Below, piece by piece: positions 12,172-26,052 of a DNA stretch of 64,000 nucleotides. The number at the start of each line of letters is the position of its first letter. The first letter of the stretch is position 1. The position numbers were made by a program, and so were the translations under genes. The notes beneath the pieces were generated by a model that saw only the letters and a program-made list of their open reading frames with translations, made no database searches and had not been told where the DNA came from. This stretch comes from Plicaturopsis crispa FD-325 SS-3 (Eukaryota; Basidiomycota; Agaricomycetes; Amylocorticiales; Amylocorticiaceae): contig KN832566.1 of assembly GCA_000827205.1 (NCBI GenBank), positions 452,543 to 516,542 on the forward strand. The letters run 5' to 3'.

Positions 12172-13848
12172 ATGATATCCGGCCATGCGATTGCAACACT
12201 CGTGTTGTTCATCGTATCCATCGTCTTCGTCATTCAAACCGTCTCTTTTTCCCTTCCCCTACCACATTTTGGCCGCAAAACTGTTTCGATCAACCTTACG
12301 ACCGCGCCGATACTTGCGATTGCTATCCTTTGGGCAACAAAATGCCTGGGACCTCAAGAAATTCGAGCTGGCATCGTTGGCACCGATGGAATCAAGCCAT
12401 ACAATATCCTCATCCTCTTCAGCTCCCTTGCCTATATGGCAATAACACTGGACATCACTGGTGTCTTGCAAGCTGCTGCGTTCTGGGTTAGCAATCGTGG
12501 TGGATCGAATGGCAGAAAGCTTTACTTGTATTTCTATGTCATGCTTACGGTGCTCAGCATCTTTCTTGGCAACGATCCCGTCATTTTATCAGGAACTGCC
12601 TTTCTTGTGTACTACACGGAAGTTGGAGAGCTCAGTCCGATGCCGTGGTTGATGTCAGAATTTGCGGCAGCGAACACTGCCAGCAGTAAGTCAGTTCCCT
12701 CGGATTTAGGGCCCAAAATTCACCGATTATCTGCAGTGGTTTTGTTTGTTGGCAACCCTACCAACGTTGTTATCTGCGAAGGATTCGGCATTAATAATGC
12801 TGCTTTCACGGCATACACTATCCTGCCCTTCCTTGGGTGCAACCTTGCGTGCTACATGGCTCTCGCAACCCAGTTCCACGATACGAAATATATCCCCGGA
12901 CGTTTGAGCATCGCGCCGGGTCTGGACGTGCGTGCCGCCCTTCTCGATGGTGTCGGTGCTTGGGTCGGGACCTTCCTCCTCGGCTCATGTCTTGTCGTCA
13001 TTATCGTGGTCAGCTTTTTCAACGTCGACGTTTGGATGATCAGCTTGCCGTTCGCAGTGGCAAAATTTCTCTTTGATCTGACATGGGACCATTACAAATA
13101 TACCCATGGCATGCCAATGCTGGGACGCGGGCAGCCTGCAGAAGATGATCTAGTTCTCGCAGAACTGGACCGCCGTCGAACTTCTACTAGTCCTCAGCGC
13201 CGACAAGCCAGTCTCCCGACGATCACAGATGACGCCACAAAGCAAGTTCCATCCCCCACCCGGGCTGAAGGTGCAACGGATGACACGAATCAAGCCTCAA
13301 CGTCACCCTCCCGAACGCCTTTCACCCATCGCTTTGCATCCCTCGCCGCCCGTTTTCCCACTTTCTTCACCGCCCTCCCTCGCTTGCCCTTCGCATTGAT
13401 TCCGTTCGCGTTCTCGCAGTTCATCCTCATCGAGGGACTCGTGCACCAAGGCTGGATTGAGGTGTTCGCGCGCTGGCTTGCAATCGCATCCAAAGGCGAG
13501 CTCTTTTCGACCGTATGGCTCGTCGGCGTTCTGGGAGTAATACTCTGCAATATTTCTGGTACGAATATCGGCGCAACTATCCTTCTCACGAAGGTCGTTC
13601 GCGCAGCGGAGTTGCCCGACGACGTTGCCCGAGCGGCCGGAATCGCCCTTGCGGTCGCCAGCAATATTGGAGCCGTGAGCTTCACCTTTTCTGCAAGCCT
13701 TGCGGGTCTGCTGTGGCGCGCAATTCTCAAACAAAAGGGCATCATCGTCCACCAAAAAACTTTCGCATTCTGGAATATCTTGCCCTTGAGTGCGATGACA
13801 GCTGTTGGGCTGGCCATCGTGTCCGCAGAAATGGCCGTTTTATATTGA
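12172..13848 (+). CDS. ArsB/CitM-type ion transporter (IT superfamily)
   Basis: Two exons: 12172-12685 and 12737-13848; 541 residues. The 51-nt intron is divisible by three and free of stops, so the frame reads through it; splicing restores NTASMVLFVGNPTNVV, the conserved Asn-Thr...Gly-Asn-Pro-Thr-Asn signature of the ArsB/NhaD/citrate-transporter fold. About eleven hydrophobic segments are visible in two halves, separated by a hydrophilic loop at about residues 305-390 rich in Ser, Thr and Pro. The second half repeats a similar signature (GTNIGATILLTKVV, then ASNIGAVSFTFSASLAGLL). The family includes arsenite, citrate, silicon and Na+ transporters; substrate here is unknown. It probably sits in the plasma or vacuolar membrane. 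The start codon directly precedes the first helix. Confidence 0.85.
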   Translation: MISGHAIATLVLFIVSIVFVIQTVSFSLPLPHFGRKTVSINLTTAPILAIAILWATKCLGPQEIRAGIVGTDGIKPYNILILFSSLAYMAITLDITGVLQAAAFWVSNRGGSNGRKLYLYFYVMLTVLSIFLGNDPVILSGTAFLVYYTEVGELSPMPWLMSEFAAANTASSKSVPSDLGPKIHRLSAVVLFVGNPTNVVICEGFGINNAAFTAYTILPFLGCNLACYMALATQFHDTKYIPGRLSIAPGLDVRAALLDGVGAWVGTFLLGSCLVVIIVVSFFNVDVWMISLPFAVAKFLFDLTWDHYKYTHGMPMLGRGQPAEDDLVLAELDRRRTSTSPQRRQASLPTITDDATKQVPSPTRAEGATDDTNQASTSPSRTPFTHRFASLAARFPTFFTALPRLPFALIPFAFSQFILIEGLVHQGWIEVFARWLAIASKGELFSTVWLVGVLGVILCNISGTNIGATILLTKVVRAAELPDDVARAAGIALAVASNIGAVSFTFSASLAGLLWRAILKQKGIIVHQKTFAFWNILPLSAMTAVGLAIVSAEMAVLY

Positions 13849-14636
13849 CATTGGATGTTGCAGTGGCACACGCGACTACGGCTGCCCGATATCATGCACT
13901 GGTGAGTAATAGCACACTATTGGGCGTCGCAATTATATTGATAGCGCGCGACCCAGGACGCATATACGATCATTGTATCGGCCGCTGTTTATCAGTTGCT
14001 CGCACTTGCCTACATCTGCGGCGCACGCTTGTGGAGGCATGTCATAGATATTGTGAAACACATCTTGTCACGCATACGTGTCAGCATTATTCATAGTAGT
14101 GCGTGCGATGTCATTCAGTCAATGTCTCCGTCGCATATCTCCCATCCGCGCCATTGCCTATCCCTCACTCGCTCAGTCATGGACCCGCTTGAGCGGGGTG
14201 GGTACGTTTCCTTAACTGGGTCAGTCGTCCTTCTCACCTGCTGCTCTCTCAACAAATCCGCGAGCGCCGAGTTTTGAAGGACCATATTCGTGACTTGATT
14301 CTCAGGCGTTCTCTCGGACCCCATTCGATAGATGATTATCGTAGACCAGAACGGTATCAGAACCAAGCTGCAGCGAGATGTAAAGTGTAAACTTCGGGCC
14401 ATGACGCCGCCACATGCCATTAGCCCCGGGAACCGTGTCCAATCACACACCGAAACGGGATTCAGTGGCAGCGACACGACAATTCTGCTCCTTTCCACTT
14501 CCATGAAATCCAGACCGGGTCATGGACCCTTCTACTCGACGCCAATCATCCACTATAAGAGCGCCAGCCCCAACAGAGATGGTCGATATTGCCCCAATAC
14601 ATTCCCCCCACATACGATATCGACGTGCTCAGCACA
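13849..14636. other. intergenic between two plus-strand genes
   Basis: Holds the transporter 3' region, the promoter of the flavoprotein gene and one doubtful minus-strand ORF (listed separately). Confidence 0.45.
14115..14504 (-). CDS. doubtful small ORF, 129 residues
   Basis: An uninterrupted ATG-to-stop frame. The central segment SLVLIPFWSTIIIYRM could be a single membrane helix, followed by a polar stretch QNSALADLLREQQVRR that looks helical, and a Trp/Asp-containing end. I do not recognise it. It lies antisense in the promoter region of the next gene and may be chance. Codon use is not decisive. Confidence 0.28.
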   Translation of the reverse strand: MEVERSRIVVSLPLNPVSVCDWTRFPGLMACGGVMARSLHFTSRCSLVLIPFWSTIIIYRMGSERTPENQVTNMVLQNSALADLLREQQVRRTTDPVKETYPPRSSGSMTERVRDRQWRGWEICDGDID

Positions 14637-17408
<2,772 letters not shown>

Positions 17409-18143
17409 TAAATATCACACAAATGGATAGTCGTGGCTAGTCGTGGATCCGAGTTGTATTGGATGATTATTTGAATCGAGTTTTTTATGATACATATCTA
17501 CACGGTCTCCGAGCGCGCAGAGCACAGAGAAAGAGATGACGATGTACATCATGTATGGGTATGTGCCGCACCTTCAAAGTGTCATCCTAGAGAGGCATGT
17601 AAGGGTAGACATTCTGCAAGCGCGGGCGGTGTATTCTAGCCGTGTAGTTTAACCCCCAAAGCCGGTGGGACTCCCGGCTAGGCGTAGATAATCACGGCAG
17701 GAAAAGAAAGAAAACATAGCTCTGAGTCGTCGGTGACGCTCAAGTTTGGAAAGGGCCGTGTCTCGTGCGCTTGGAGAACAGCAATGGATAGACGTCAGTA
17801 TCGACGAGACAGCTCAAGGGGTGCTAATGCAGCTGAGAGCGGAAGAGTAACCTATTGGCCGGTTGCATGAATATTGGAGGACCTGGTGAACGAGTAGACA
17901 AAGACCAAAATTTGCGAAGGAGGGCTGCTTTTATAGGCATATTTCAAACCCCGCGCCGATGCGGAATTCTCGTATTTCTCTGTTTCGTGCATTTTGCACC
18001 TCCAGCTCCTCACCGGCGCCTCACCAAGGTTCTGCCAGGGCTCTGCGTAGGGCATTGTAATAAACCTGGGGACCATAGGTGCGGTTGTAATTGGTCACAT
18101 AAAGGGCTTTATTGACGCAACTCACCCTAATGCACAGGAGAAC
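17409..18143. other. intergenic between flavoprotein and CLR2
   Basis: About 735 bp. Contains a short inverted repeat (AGCCGG...CCGGCT, 17658-17677) but no tRNA fold. No gene seen. Confidence 0.5.
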
Positions 18144-20703
18144 ATGTCTAAGCGCGGGGTATCGAGTAATTATGCCCTTCCACCGAACCCCGTCTACTTG
18201 GATTTCCCGAGATCGGATGGAAGTGCAGAGCATGCAGATGCAGTGAATACAAACCCGGTGGTTGACGAGAATGGGGAGGTCAATTTCTATCGGGAAGTTG
18301 GGCTCGACGAATCCGCCAATATCAAGTGGAGGCATATTATAGGCGCGGCTGTCGCGCTGGAACTGCACAAACCCGGTACGCCATCTAGTTCTACCTGTCT
18401 GTGCAAGGCTAACTAGCCCTCTTCCATATGACCTCTCTTTTCGATGTTGCCTCTCGTATTCGACTTCAGAGGGACCCAACTACGTTCTACGAGGGTGGCC
18501 TGAAGGATACAAGTTCTTCGACCATAACAAAGGGAAACAGTCAGCTCCTAGACATGATATATATCTAATAGGTACGTCTAGACGGTGCATGGTGTGGGCT
18601 CGACATTGAACGCGTTCACCAGGGTCCGCCTCTGTAAATCGCTTCCGATCTTGCCCCGAATTCATCCCCCATGCGCAATGGCTGATGGAAGATCCCACAA
18701 TGGATCGCGCCAATTGCAAATGCAAATATTGCTCAAAGACGCCGCAGCGCCGTATCACCGCCGAGATGGGCCTCAAATCCACGCCGACCTCGTCGCCCGG
18801 GCCCTCCCGTACCGTTGGGCGAGTGCCCCGGGAGCGCAAATCTACCGCGCACCAGGTAAAACCGTATGCCTCTGTACGCAGGAAGCCGAAGCCCGCGAGG
18901 CAGGCCAGTGCCCCAAAGGCCGCTATGCTGCGCGAACGGGACGCCGATCTACGCGCGGTGTACTCGAGGACGAGCATGCAGCTGAACCGTATCTTCCGCG
19001 AGAGTGAGCTCATCTGGTGCCAGTTGAGCGACCCTATCCTAGGAGAGACGCCCGAAGAGAAGATTGATTTTTGGCCAGGCTTGGTGCAGGAAATCAAACT
19101 GAAAAGCGAGCCTGTCTTCAAGCAGTCGCAGAATGGTGCACCGATAGATCCAAGTGCGGTGGAGCCCCCCGCTTGGACCGTCAATCAATCCACCATATAC
19201 AAAGTGAAGCTCTTGGCCGTGGACTTCATTTTCGACATCTTTGACCACGAAGTGTTGCCCTACCAGGCTCACTCACCACCGTCCTCGGTCCTGACCGCTA
19301 TCGCAAACATCCCCGTGACAGAGCTCGATACTCGACTAGAGCGCACATCGCAGTTCAACCCTTGTCCACCACCCGAAAACGGCGTAAACCTCAACCTATC
19401 TGGCAGGCGATTCAAAGAAGCCGCGGCACCGTATGCACTTGCTGTCCAAATCGCCTCTTCTGTCGCCGGGTTTTGGTGCCCAACGGATGACTGGGAGTAC
19501 AAATTCGTTACTGCGCCTGATCCCCGACCAGCACCGCCGCCGCCAGCGCCGGTGCCCACGCCAGCACTTCCAGCGTCTACGTCCTTGCATGCCGTCATCG
19601 CGGCATCGATGCTGAACAACGCCGCACTGAATGCAGCTGTGCCGTCTTCTAGCCAGCACCAACCTCCGCCACTCCCACAGCCCCGGACGCAGACGCAATT
19701 CCAAGGTCTTTGGTGGGGCGCGGAACGTATATGGACAGGTGAATTGATACGGCTTAAAGTGGGCAGACGCCAGATCGCGCCAGAGGGTAATGACAGCATA
19801 TTGCCACCGTCTGGGCCGTCAAAGTCGGTCATCGAGTACAACGAAGCGCAGTGGGCAGCGCATGGCTTGCCGCCACCGAGCGCGGACGAAGCTGGTGCCG
19901 CTACGCGCGGCGTGTTCATGATGTTGGATGGAGTATTTACCGTCGAGATTCCCAAGGAGAGTGGTCATGGGACGCGCAAGGAGTGTCGGGCTTGCGGTAT
20001 GCTGTACGAACTGGCGGATGCTGACTGGGAGGGTCCGATGGAAGATAATAGCGGTCAAGGGACGGCTGCGGAGACCGGGGGACCGTCGACTCCATCTCAA
20101 TCGATATCTACGGCCAACGGGGATGCTGCTGGGCCCTCTGGGCATTCGCCGCACAAACCGGGACCACTCCGGAACCCAGACCCCACCGTATCGGTGTCGT
20201 CGACCGTGGCCGATACGGTCGACGACAACGTACCAGTCAGGAAACGCTCCGCAAACGACCAGCTATCTCATCCCATCGACACGGTTACCTGCAAACTCCC
20301 AGTCCCACCGCGGGGCTACAAATTCCGTCCGATCCTGAAACCCGACCACGAAGCTGTCGTCGCGTTGACCCTTATCAGTGGACGGTATTACCCTGGGTTG
20401 CTCGAGCATCCGCTGCTTGCACCGATCGTCCACGCAGCCGTCATGTCCGACGAGCACAGCCAGGAGAACGAAATACTGTATGCACTCGACGGTATAGCCC
20501 CTGGGTTCTTCAACACTGTGGACCCGACAAAGTGGAAACCGAGCAGGCAGGCGATGGTGCGGGATGCGGACAGCGACGGGAAGACGACGCTGCTGGCGAT
20601 GTGGGCGCGGAAGACGGAGGAGCAGCGGGCATACAAAATGGAGGAGCTGCAGCAGGATGTGGATGCTTCGTTCGAGGGGCAGGCGATGGAGGTTGATTCT
20701 TGA
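18144..20703 (+). CDS. CLR2: Clr2-like transcription-silencing protein
   Basis: Three exons: 18144-18375, 18470-18571, 18623-20703; 804 residues. In fission yeast Clr2 is part of the SHREC histone-deacetylase complex that silences heterochromatin and mating-type loci. The N-terminal region matches the Clr2 pattern: PVYLDFPRSDGS, then GPNYVLRGWPEGYKFF (about residues 79-95) and RHDIYLIGSASVNRFRS, followed by FIPHAQWLM and a Cys cluster CKCKYC. The middle is Pro/Ala-rich and low complexity (about residues 400-465). Further C-terminal is a segment with WWGAERIWTGELIRLKVGR, then a Cys pair (CRACG) and another low-complexity linker before a conserved-looking end. The start was set at the ATG directly before the Clr2 N-terminal block. 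Recognition rests on the N-terminal block; complex membership is inferred from the yeast protein. Confidence 0.8.
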
Positions 20704-21032
20704 TCCAACTACAAACTTAGGGTAACACTAATATATGGCATGTTGATTCTGCTAGCTCATGTATTTTCTACGAATGACAGAATATTTCTTGGCTGAAGTT
20801 GGTTGTCGCTGTGCATGGAGCGCTCGCCGCTGAACTAACTCATCGAAAATTTGTGCCAACTTTCGGCTCAAATTTGGCTGAATGCGTGCCAAAACCTTAA
20901 ATTTGACCCTAAATATGTGGTGAAACTTTCGGCGGCTGATGTCATTCCAAGTCTTTCAAAGTTCGCCTCATGTTCTGCATATTGCTCTAACCTGCTGTCG
21001 GACCGTTACTTACCTACTGCGCTCTACTCGAG
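20704..21032. promoter_or_regulatory. spacer with a repeated motif upstream of the sterol acyltransferase
   Basis: About 330 bp. The 10-mer AACTTTCGGC occurs at 20858-20867 and again at 20924-20933, within an AT-rich setting that also repeats AAATTTG. This is a candidate promoter element pair; no factor is known to me. Confidence 0.3.
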
Positions 21033-23183
21033 ATGTCGGCAACGCCCCCTGCGGTGGCGATCCACGATGTCGATAGCAAGGTCCCTCCTACAGCGCGCCG
21101 TACAGATAGCGGCGGTTTCAAGACCTCCGAGGGCACGCTCTACGTGTCGAAACCTTTCCGCTCCAAGACCTCGAAACGCATGCGCGCGCTGGTAACATTC
21201 GCACCGCGCAAATCCCACTTCGACACCACGAACGAGACGTCTGGGACGAATGAGTTTCGCGTGAGTGCCACGTCGCGCGCTTAGAGAGCGTTGCTAACGC
21301 ATACGTCGATAGGGCTTCTTCACGCTGTTCTGGATATCGATTTTCTTGTTCACCGTCCGGACATACATACGCAGCCTCGAGACAAATGGATACGTGCTCA
21401 ACCTCGCGTTCGCCACCATGTTCTCCGAGGATGCCGTCGTACTCGCTATCAGTGACGCCGTCCTCGTCGGGAGCACGGCGCTGTGCGTCCCCTTCGCGAA
21501 ACTCGTCAGCAAGGGATGGATTCGGTACTATTGGTATGGGGTTGCTCTTCAGCATACTTTCCAGCTCGGAACCTTGTTCCTCGCCATCAAATGGACGTTC
21601 AATAGGTACGCATCTTTTTCCACTTCTGTGTCCGCCACTTATATTGATCTCGCAGGCGATGGCCGTGGGTCCAGTCTGGGTTTTTGACATTGCATTCTCT
21701 CGTGCGACCATACCTTCCAACCCATTGAGACGCTAGCTGACGCATCCGATAGGTCATGGTGATGAAAATGCACTCCTACATGACTGTGAATGGCACGCTC
21801 GCGTCCACTGCTGAACAAGCCGACGTTGCCCTAGCACACCTGAAAGACGCCGTCGAAAAAGTCGGCGGCTGGGACCAGGCGGTGGCAGACGCAAAGGCAC
21901 GCCGCTCGGAATTCGAGGAGACTACCGCGGCGAATACGCCCGGAGGCACGGAGACGGGCTCGCCTTCGTCCCAAATCATCCCCGACGGCACAACGAAATC
22001 GTATGTGGACGCGCCGACGGCGGCGGCCCTCCGCAAGCGCCTTCTCAATGTATCGTCCGGTGCAGAGGTGGGCGCACCCGTAGCCGAGGAAGCGCTGGAG
22101 GCCCAGTCACCCGAGGTCCCCGCGTATGTGCTGGTGGATCATCCTGACTCGCAAATCAGCATGATTGCGAAGGACTTTGTCGAACTGGATTCGGAGCTCG
22201 TCAGCTCTGGACCTCTGTTTGTGCGCTGGCCGGAAAACATCACCCTCAAGAATTTCGCGCTGTACCAGGCTGTACCGACACTCGTTTATGAGCTCGAATA
22301 CCCGCGAACTGACCGGTTAGTTTATTTTCATCGATGACCACTGAGACGTATTGACGGATTGGCAGGATACGGCCGTTATACGTTTTCGAAAAGACAGTTG
22401 GTTTCTTCGGGACGTTCGCATTACTTTACACTGTCACGGAGACATTCATAATTCCCCTCACACCGACCCGGGACCAGTCGTTCTTCCGATCGCTACTCGA
22501 TCTGGCACTGCCGTTCATGATCGCGTATCTATTACTATTCTACATAATATTTGGTGAGTGACGGTTTCATCCATGCGGTGGAACAACATCCTGACCAGCA
22601 CTTAGAATGCATATGCAATGGATTCGCCGAGCTTTCATAGTGTGTACAACCTTGCCACGATTTTTGTGCTAGATACTAACTTGCTCGCGTAGTTTTGCCG
22701 ACCGACAATTTTACGAGGACTGGGTACGTATCTCTTGCTGCGACTTCCTCCCACCACGTCTGATACCCCAACTCTTCTAGTGGAACTCAACATCTTGGGA
22801 CGAATTCGCGCGCAAATGGAATAAGCCAGTGCACACATTCTTACTGCGTCACGTCTACGCGTCGACGTTATCGACTTACAAGCTCTCGCGCACTAGCGCC
22901 ATGTTTATCACTTTCTTCATCAGTGCATGCGCGCACGAGCTGGTTATGATGGTCGTAACTCGCAAGATACGGTGCGCTCCTTCGTCTAGGTCATTTATGA
23001 TAATCATGCTGAATGGACAACTCTAGAATGTACCTGTTTCTGTTGCAGCTCATCCAGCTCCCGCTCATTGCGGTTAGCCGACTGCCCGCGATCAAGCGAA
23101 ACAAGCTTATGGGCAATATCGTGTTCTGGCTCGGGCTATATGCCGGGTTCCCCCTTCTTTGTGTGGCGTATGTCGCGTACTGA
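21033..23183 (+). CDS. ARE2: sterol O-acyltransferase (ACAT/ARE family, MBOAT)
   Basis: Nine exons: 21033-21260, 21313-21605, 21656-21701, 21753-22315, 22366-22553, 22606-22639, 22693-22723, 22781-22971, 23027-23183; 576 residues. The enzyme esterifies ergosterol with fatty acyl-CoA at the ER for storage in lipid droplets. The family signature FYEDWWNS spans the junction of exons 7 and 8 (about residues 457-464). The invariant membrane His is at about residue 513 in SACAHELVM. Eight or more hydrophobic segments are visible. The N-terminus is a soluble basic region, and a hydrophilic loop of about 150 residues (exon 4) separates the early helices from the catalytic part. The symbol follows the yeast paralogue pair and does not imply orthology to one of them. 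Confidence 0.9.
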
Positions 23184-23537
23184 GACATTCCGAACGAGCC
23201 GACATGATCGCCTCCATTTAGAGGCTGGCAGTTATGACGTTGGGCACATACTTAGAGGCCACAGGCGGATGGGTATACACGACTAGGCCCTTGAGCACTC
23301 TACTGTACAATGTAAATTATAATTGACTTGGTCTAGGATCTAGATATCTAGGATCAGATAGATCACTTGCCGGTGTGGGGGACCTCTGCGGACCCGCTGC
23401 TATCCGCTCGAGAACTGGCCGAGACATGCCCCTGTCGTGCTGTTCCGGGGCCCCTCGACGCATGTCAATGCGGATAGAAAATACGTATATATACCTCTCG
23501 GGGAGCACTTTCTGCTGCATAAATCGCACACCCAAAC
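23184..23537. other. intergenic spacer with small palindrome
   Basis: About 350 bp between the acyltransferase and TRAPPC12 genes (both plus). Around 23340 the 12-bp palindrome CTAGATATCTAG sits between two copies of GGATC. Function unknown; presumably the TRAPPC12 promoter. Confidence 0.4.
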
Positions 23538-25885
23538 ATGCATATCAAACTTGTAGAACAGCTGAAAAAGCGCGCAAAGTCGGTGAGGGCGCTGGGCCAC
23601 CACCACACGGACCAGCCAGCCACACCGCCCAAAGTAGCCAAACAGACCCCCACCCAGACTACCAACCACCCCAGACCCACCAGCATCATTTCCCCGACCG
23701 CGCTAGACGGCGCGCTTCGTACTCTTTCCCCTAAACCGCTCACCGAGCCCGCCTCGCCGCGCTCAGGTTCCAGCAGCGACGTCCTTTCCACTGCTTCATA
23801 CGAGCCTGCTTTACGACACGGCAAGGAGCTATCAGAAGGGCACAGCAGCGTCGAGGACTCATCGTCGTCGAGCTTTCCACACTCGCGCAGCTCATCGTCT
23901 GCAATGTCTGTCGAGCACACAAGTACGGAGTTCGCTACGGCACAGGAGAATGTGACGAATCCGTCGCAGGAGTATGTTGCTGAGCAGGCGACAAGCGACG
24001 ACGAAGTCACTGGGAGTAGTTCAGACGGTTGCATGCCCTCCGTCCAGAGCCCGCCTCCCGAACACGTCGAGCCAGCAGTGCCTGATCCTTTCCTGGTAGA
24101 CGACCCTGAAGATCCCTTGTCCGAGGACGAGGAATCTGCAGCGTCGTCCCCGCCCCCCGACAAACCGACATTCTCCTTACGGCAGCCCCCCGTAGCCGCA
24201 GAGGAGATATCTCTTGCGCGCCCTTCGTCGACGCCCGCTGAGCCGGCTCTCGCGTCGCCCAGCGTCAATGTCAATAAGGCTGTTCCGCCACCGCCTGTAG
24301 TGCCCGACGATGACGAAGAGGACGAGGAGGATGCGCCAGAGATATATCTCCCGCAGCTCGTGATGCCCACGATGTTCCTCCCCATCCCGAATGTACGCAG
24401 CCTGTTCCTCCCCGTCTCGTTTCAGCTTACTTGGTGGCTGCGATCGCGTTTAATTTATTTCCCTCGTCATGTTTATTAGAGTGACCCGTTGACTACGCTT
24501 CTCACCAAATATATATCTCAACCTGACCAACGCCCCGCGAGAGATCTCTCGGGCGACTGGCAGCGCCGCGATTTCCATGCCATGGTTGTGCGTATCAGTT
24601 CATTGAGTTTAGCTGCTGCACCGTAAGATCATGTTGCATTTTCTTTTGCAGATGTCCAATAGTTGGCGAGCCCTCGCGCGAATGGCCCGCGACCGTCTCG
24701 TCACCACCGACCCTGAAGACCTGAACCTCGTTCTTGGAGTGAGTCGGTCGACCTAAGTGCAGCAGTACACATCCTGACCTTGTTCCAGCTCTGGTACCTC
24801 CGTCTAGCATGCCTCTCCCGTCTCAGGCTGTTCAACCAAACGTCCGCCGAATGCACAAACTTGTTTTCCGTCCTCAATGCAATCGAAAGCCCCCAGGCAC
24901 GGACGTATCTCTTCGACCGCATCCTGCCCTTCGAGCTCGAGGTCATGCAGGCCCGGCTGAAATATTGGGCCGGCGACCACATGGCGTACCTCGACGCGCT
25001 GTACGCGCTCCTCCAGAAGTGCAAATCCAGGGCGCGCAAGTGCGCGCGCACGGACCCGACGGGGCTCGCGATGTGGCAGGAGCGCGGGTCGCGCGTGTGT
25101 CTGATAATCGCCTCGCAGCTCATGGAGATGAAGGTGCTCATCTTGTTCCTCCCCTCCCGCGCCATGGCTCACCATCGTCGTGCGTGTACAGGATTTTTCC
25201 GCCGCTGCATCGATACTTGAACCGCTGTGCAAGCAGGGTCCCGACGTGTTCTGCGCGGAGCTCCGTTCGTCGATAGCGAGGATATATCTGCAATCCGGCC
25301 ATCTTTCGATGGCCTCGAAGCATTTCGCTGCTGTCGCTGAGCATCCTGACACTGACAACTCTACGAAAGCAATGAACACGGCACTATTGGCTTCTGCTCA
25401 AGGGGACTGGCCCGCGGCGAGTACAACACTGAAAGCTTTGCTACAGGATGATCCAAATAATTTTGCAGTGCGTCATCCAGGCTTGCCCTCCTGCAGGTTA
25501 CATGAAGTGGTAAGCTAACCAAGATAATACAGGCCATAAACAATCTATCTGTTGCCCTGCTGAGCCAGGGGAAGTTGAAAGAAGTCTGTCCATTTCATTG
25601 ATCTCTCTGCATGATTTGACCGTGGTAATTAGGGCATCGACGTCCTGGAGAATGCATTGAACGCCTCCCCAGCGAGCGTCGTCGTCGCAGAACCGTTTTT
25701 ATTCAACCTATGTGCGTCGATACGCCTCCCTCTCGAGTCGCACACTAAAACGAGCTATGGCAGCCACGCTTTACGAGCTGCGCTCAGCGACAGCCGCCGC
25801 CAAGAAACAGGAGCTGCTAATATCTGTGGCGAAATGGAGCGGCGACGGGCTGAAAACCACTTGTCTGAAGATGCCATCGAATTAA
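23538..25885 (+). CDS. TRAPPC12-like trafficking complex subunit (TPR)
   Basis: Eight exons: 23538-24392, 24480-24587, 24652-24738, 24789-25133, 25192-25467, 25533-25583, 25633-25711, 25764-25885; 640 residues. TRAPP complexes tether ER- and Golgi-derived vesicles and activate Rab GTPases. The first exon is mostly a disordered acidic and Ser-rich region that ends in a run of Asp/Glu. The conserved part starts at about residue 270 (IYLPQLVMPTMFLPIPN), then TKYISQPDQRPARDLSGDW and SWRALARMARDRL, which match the TRAPPC12 pattern. From exon 4 on, helical TPR-like repeats follow (for example SSIARIYLQSGHLSMASKHF and NNLSVALLSQGKLKEGID). The gene converges on the Kar9-like gene with only 167 nt between stops. 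The subunit name rests on the region between residues 270 and 350. Confidence 0.8.
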
Positions 25886-26052
25886 GCATATATTGCGCGA
25901 AGTAATAAAGCATATGCGGGGAAGTGGTATAACGAATGGACGATGGGCAGACATGATGGATGGGTGGGGGAATAATGTGGGTACACCGAATGTTGATGAT
26001 TATGCTCTTCCGTTGGAGGTATATACCCTCGTTGCAGCTATGTACCTTCTGA

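Noticed and set aside
17640-17690. tRNA-like stretch with GTAGTTTAA and a GC-rich stem
   Set aside because: The acceptor and T arms cannot be formed and there is no GTTCGA-type loop; only a short inverted repeat remains.
18480-19184. 234-codon minus-strand ORF antisense to CLR2
   Set aside because: It is a shadow of the CLR2 coding frame, which has a clear family pattern.
23465-24385. 306-codon minus-strand ORF antisense to TRAPPC12 exon 1
   Set aside because: Ser/Gly-rich mirror of a low-complexity acidic exon; the plus strand splices into conserved TRAPPC12 sequence.
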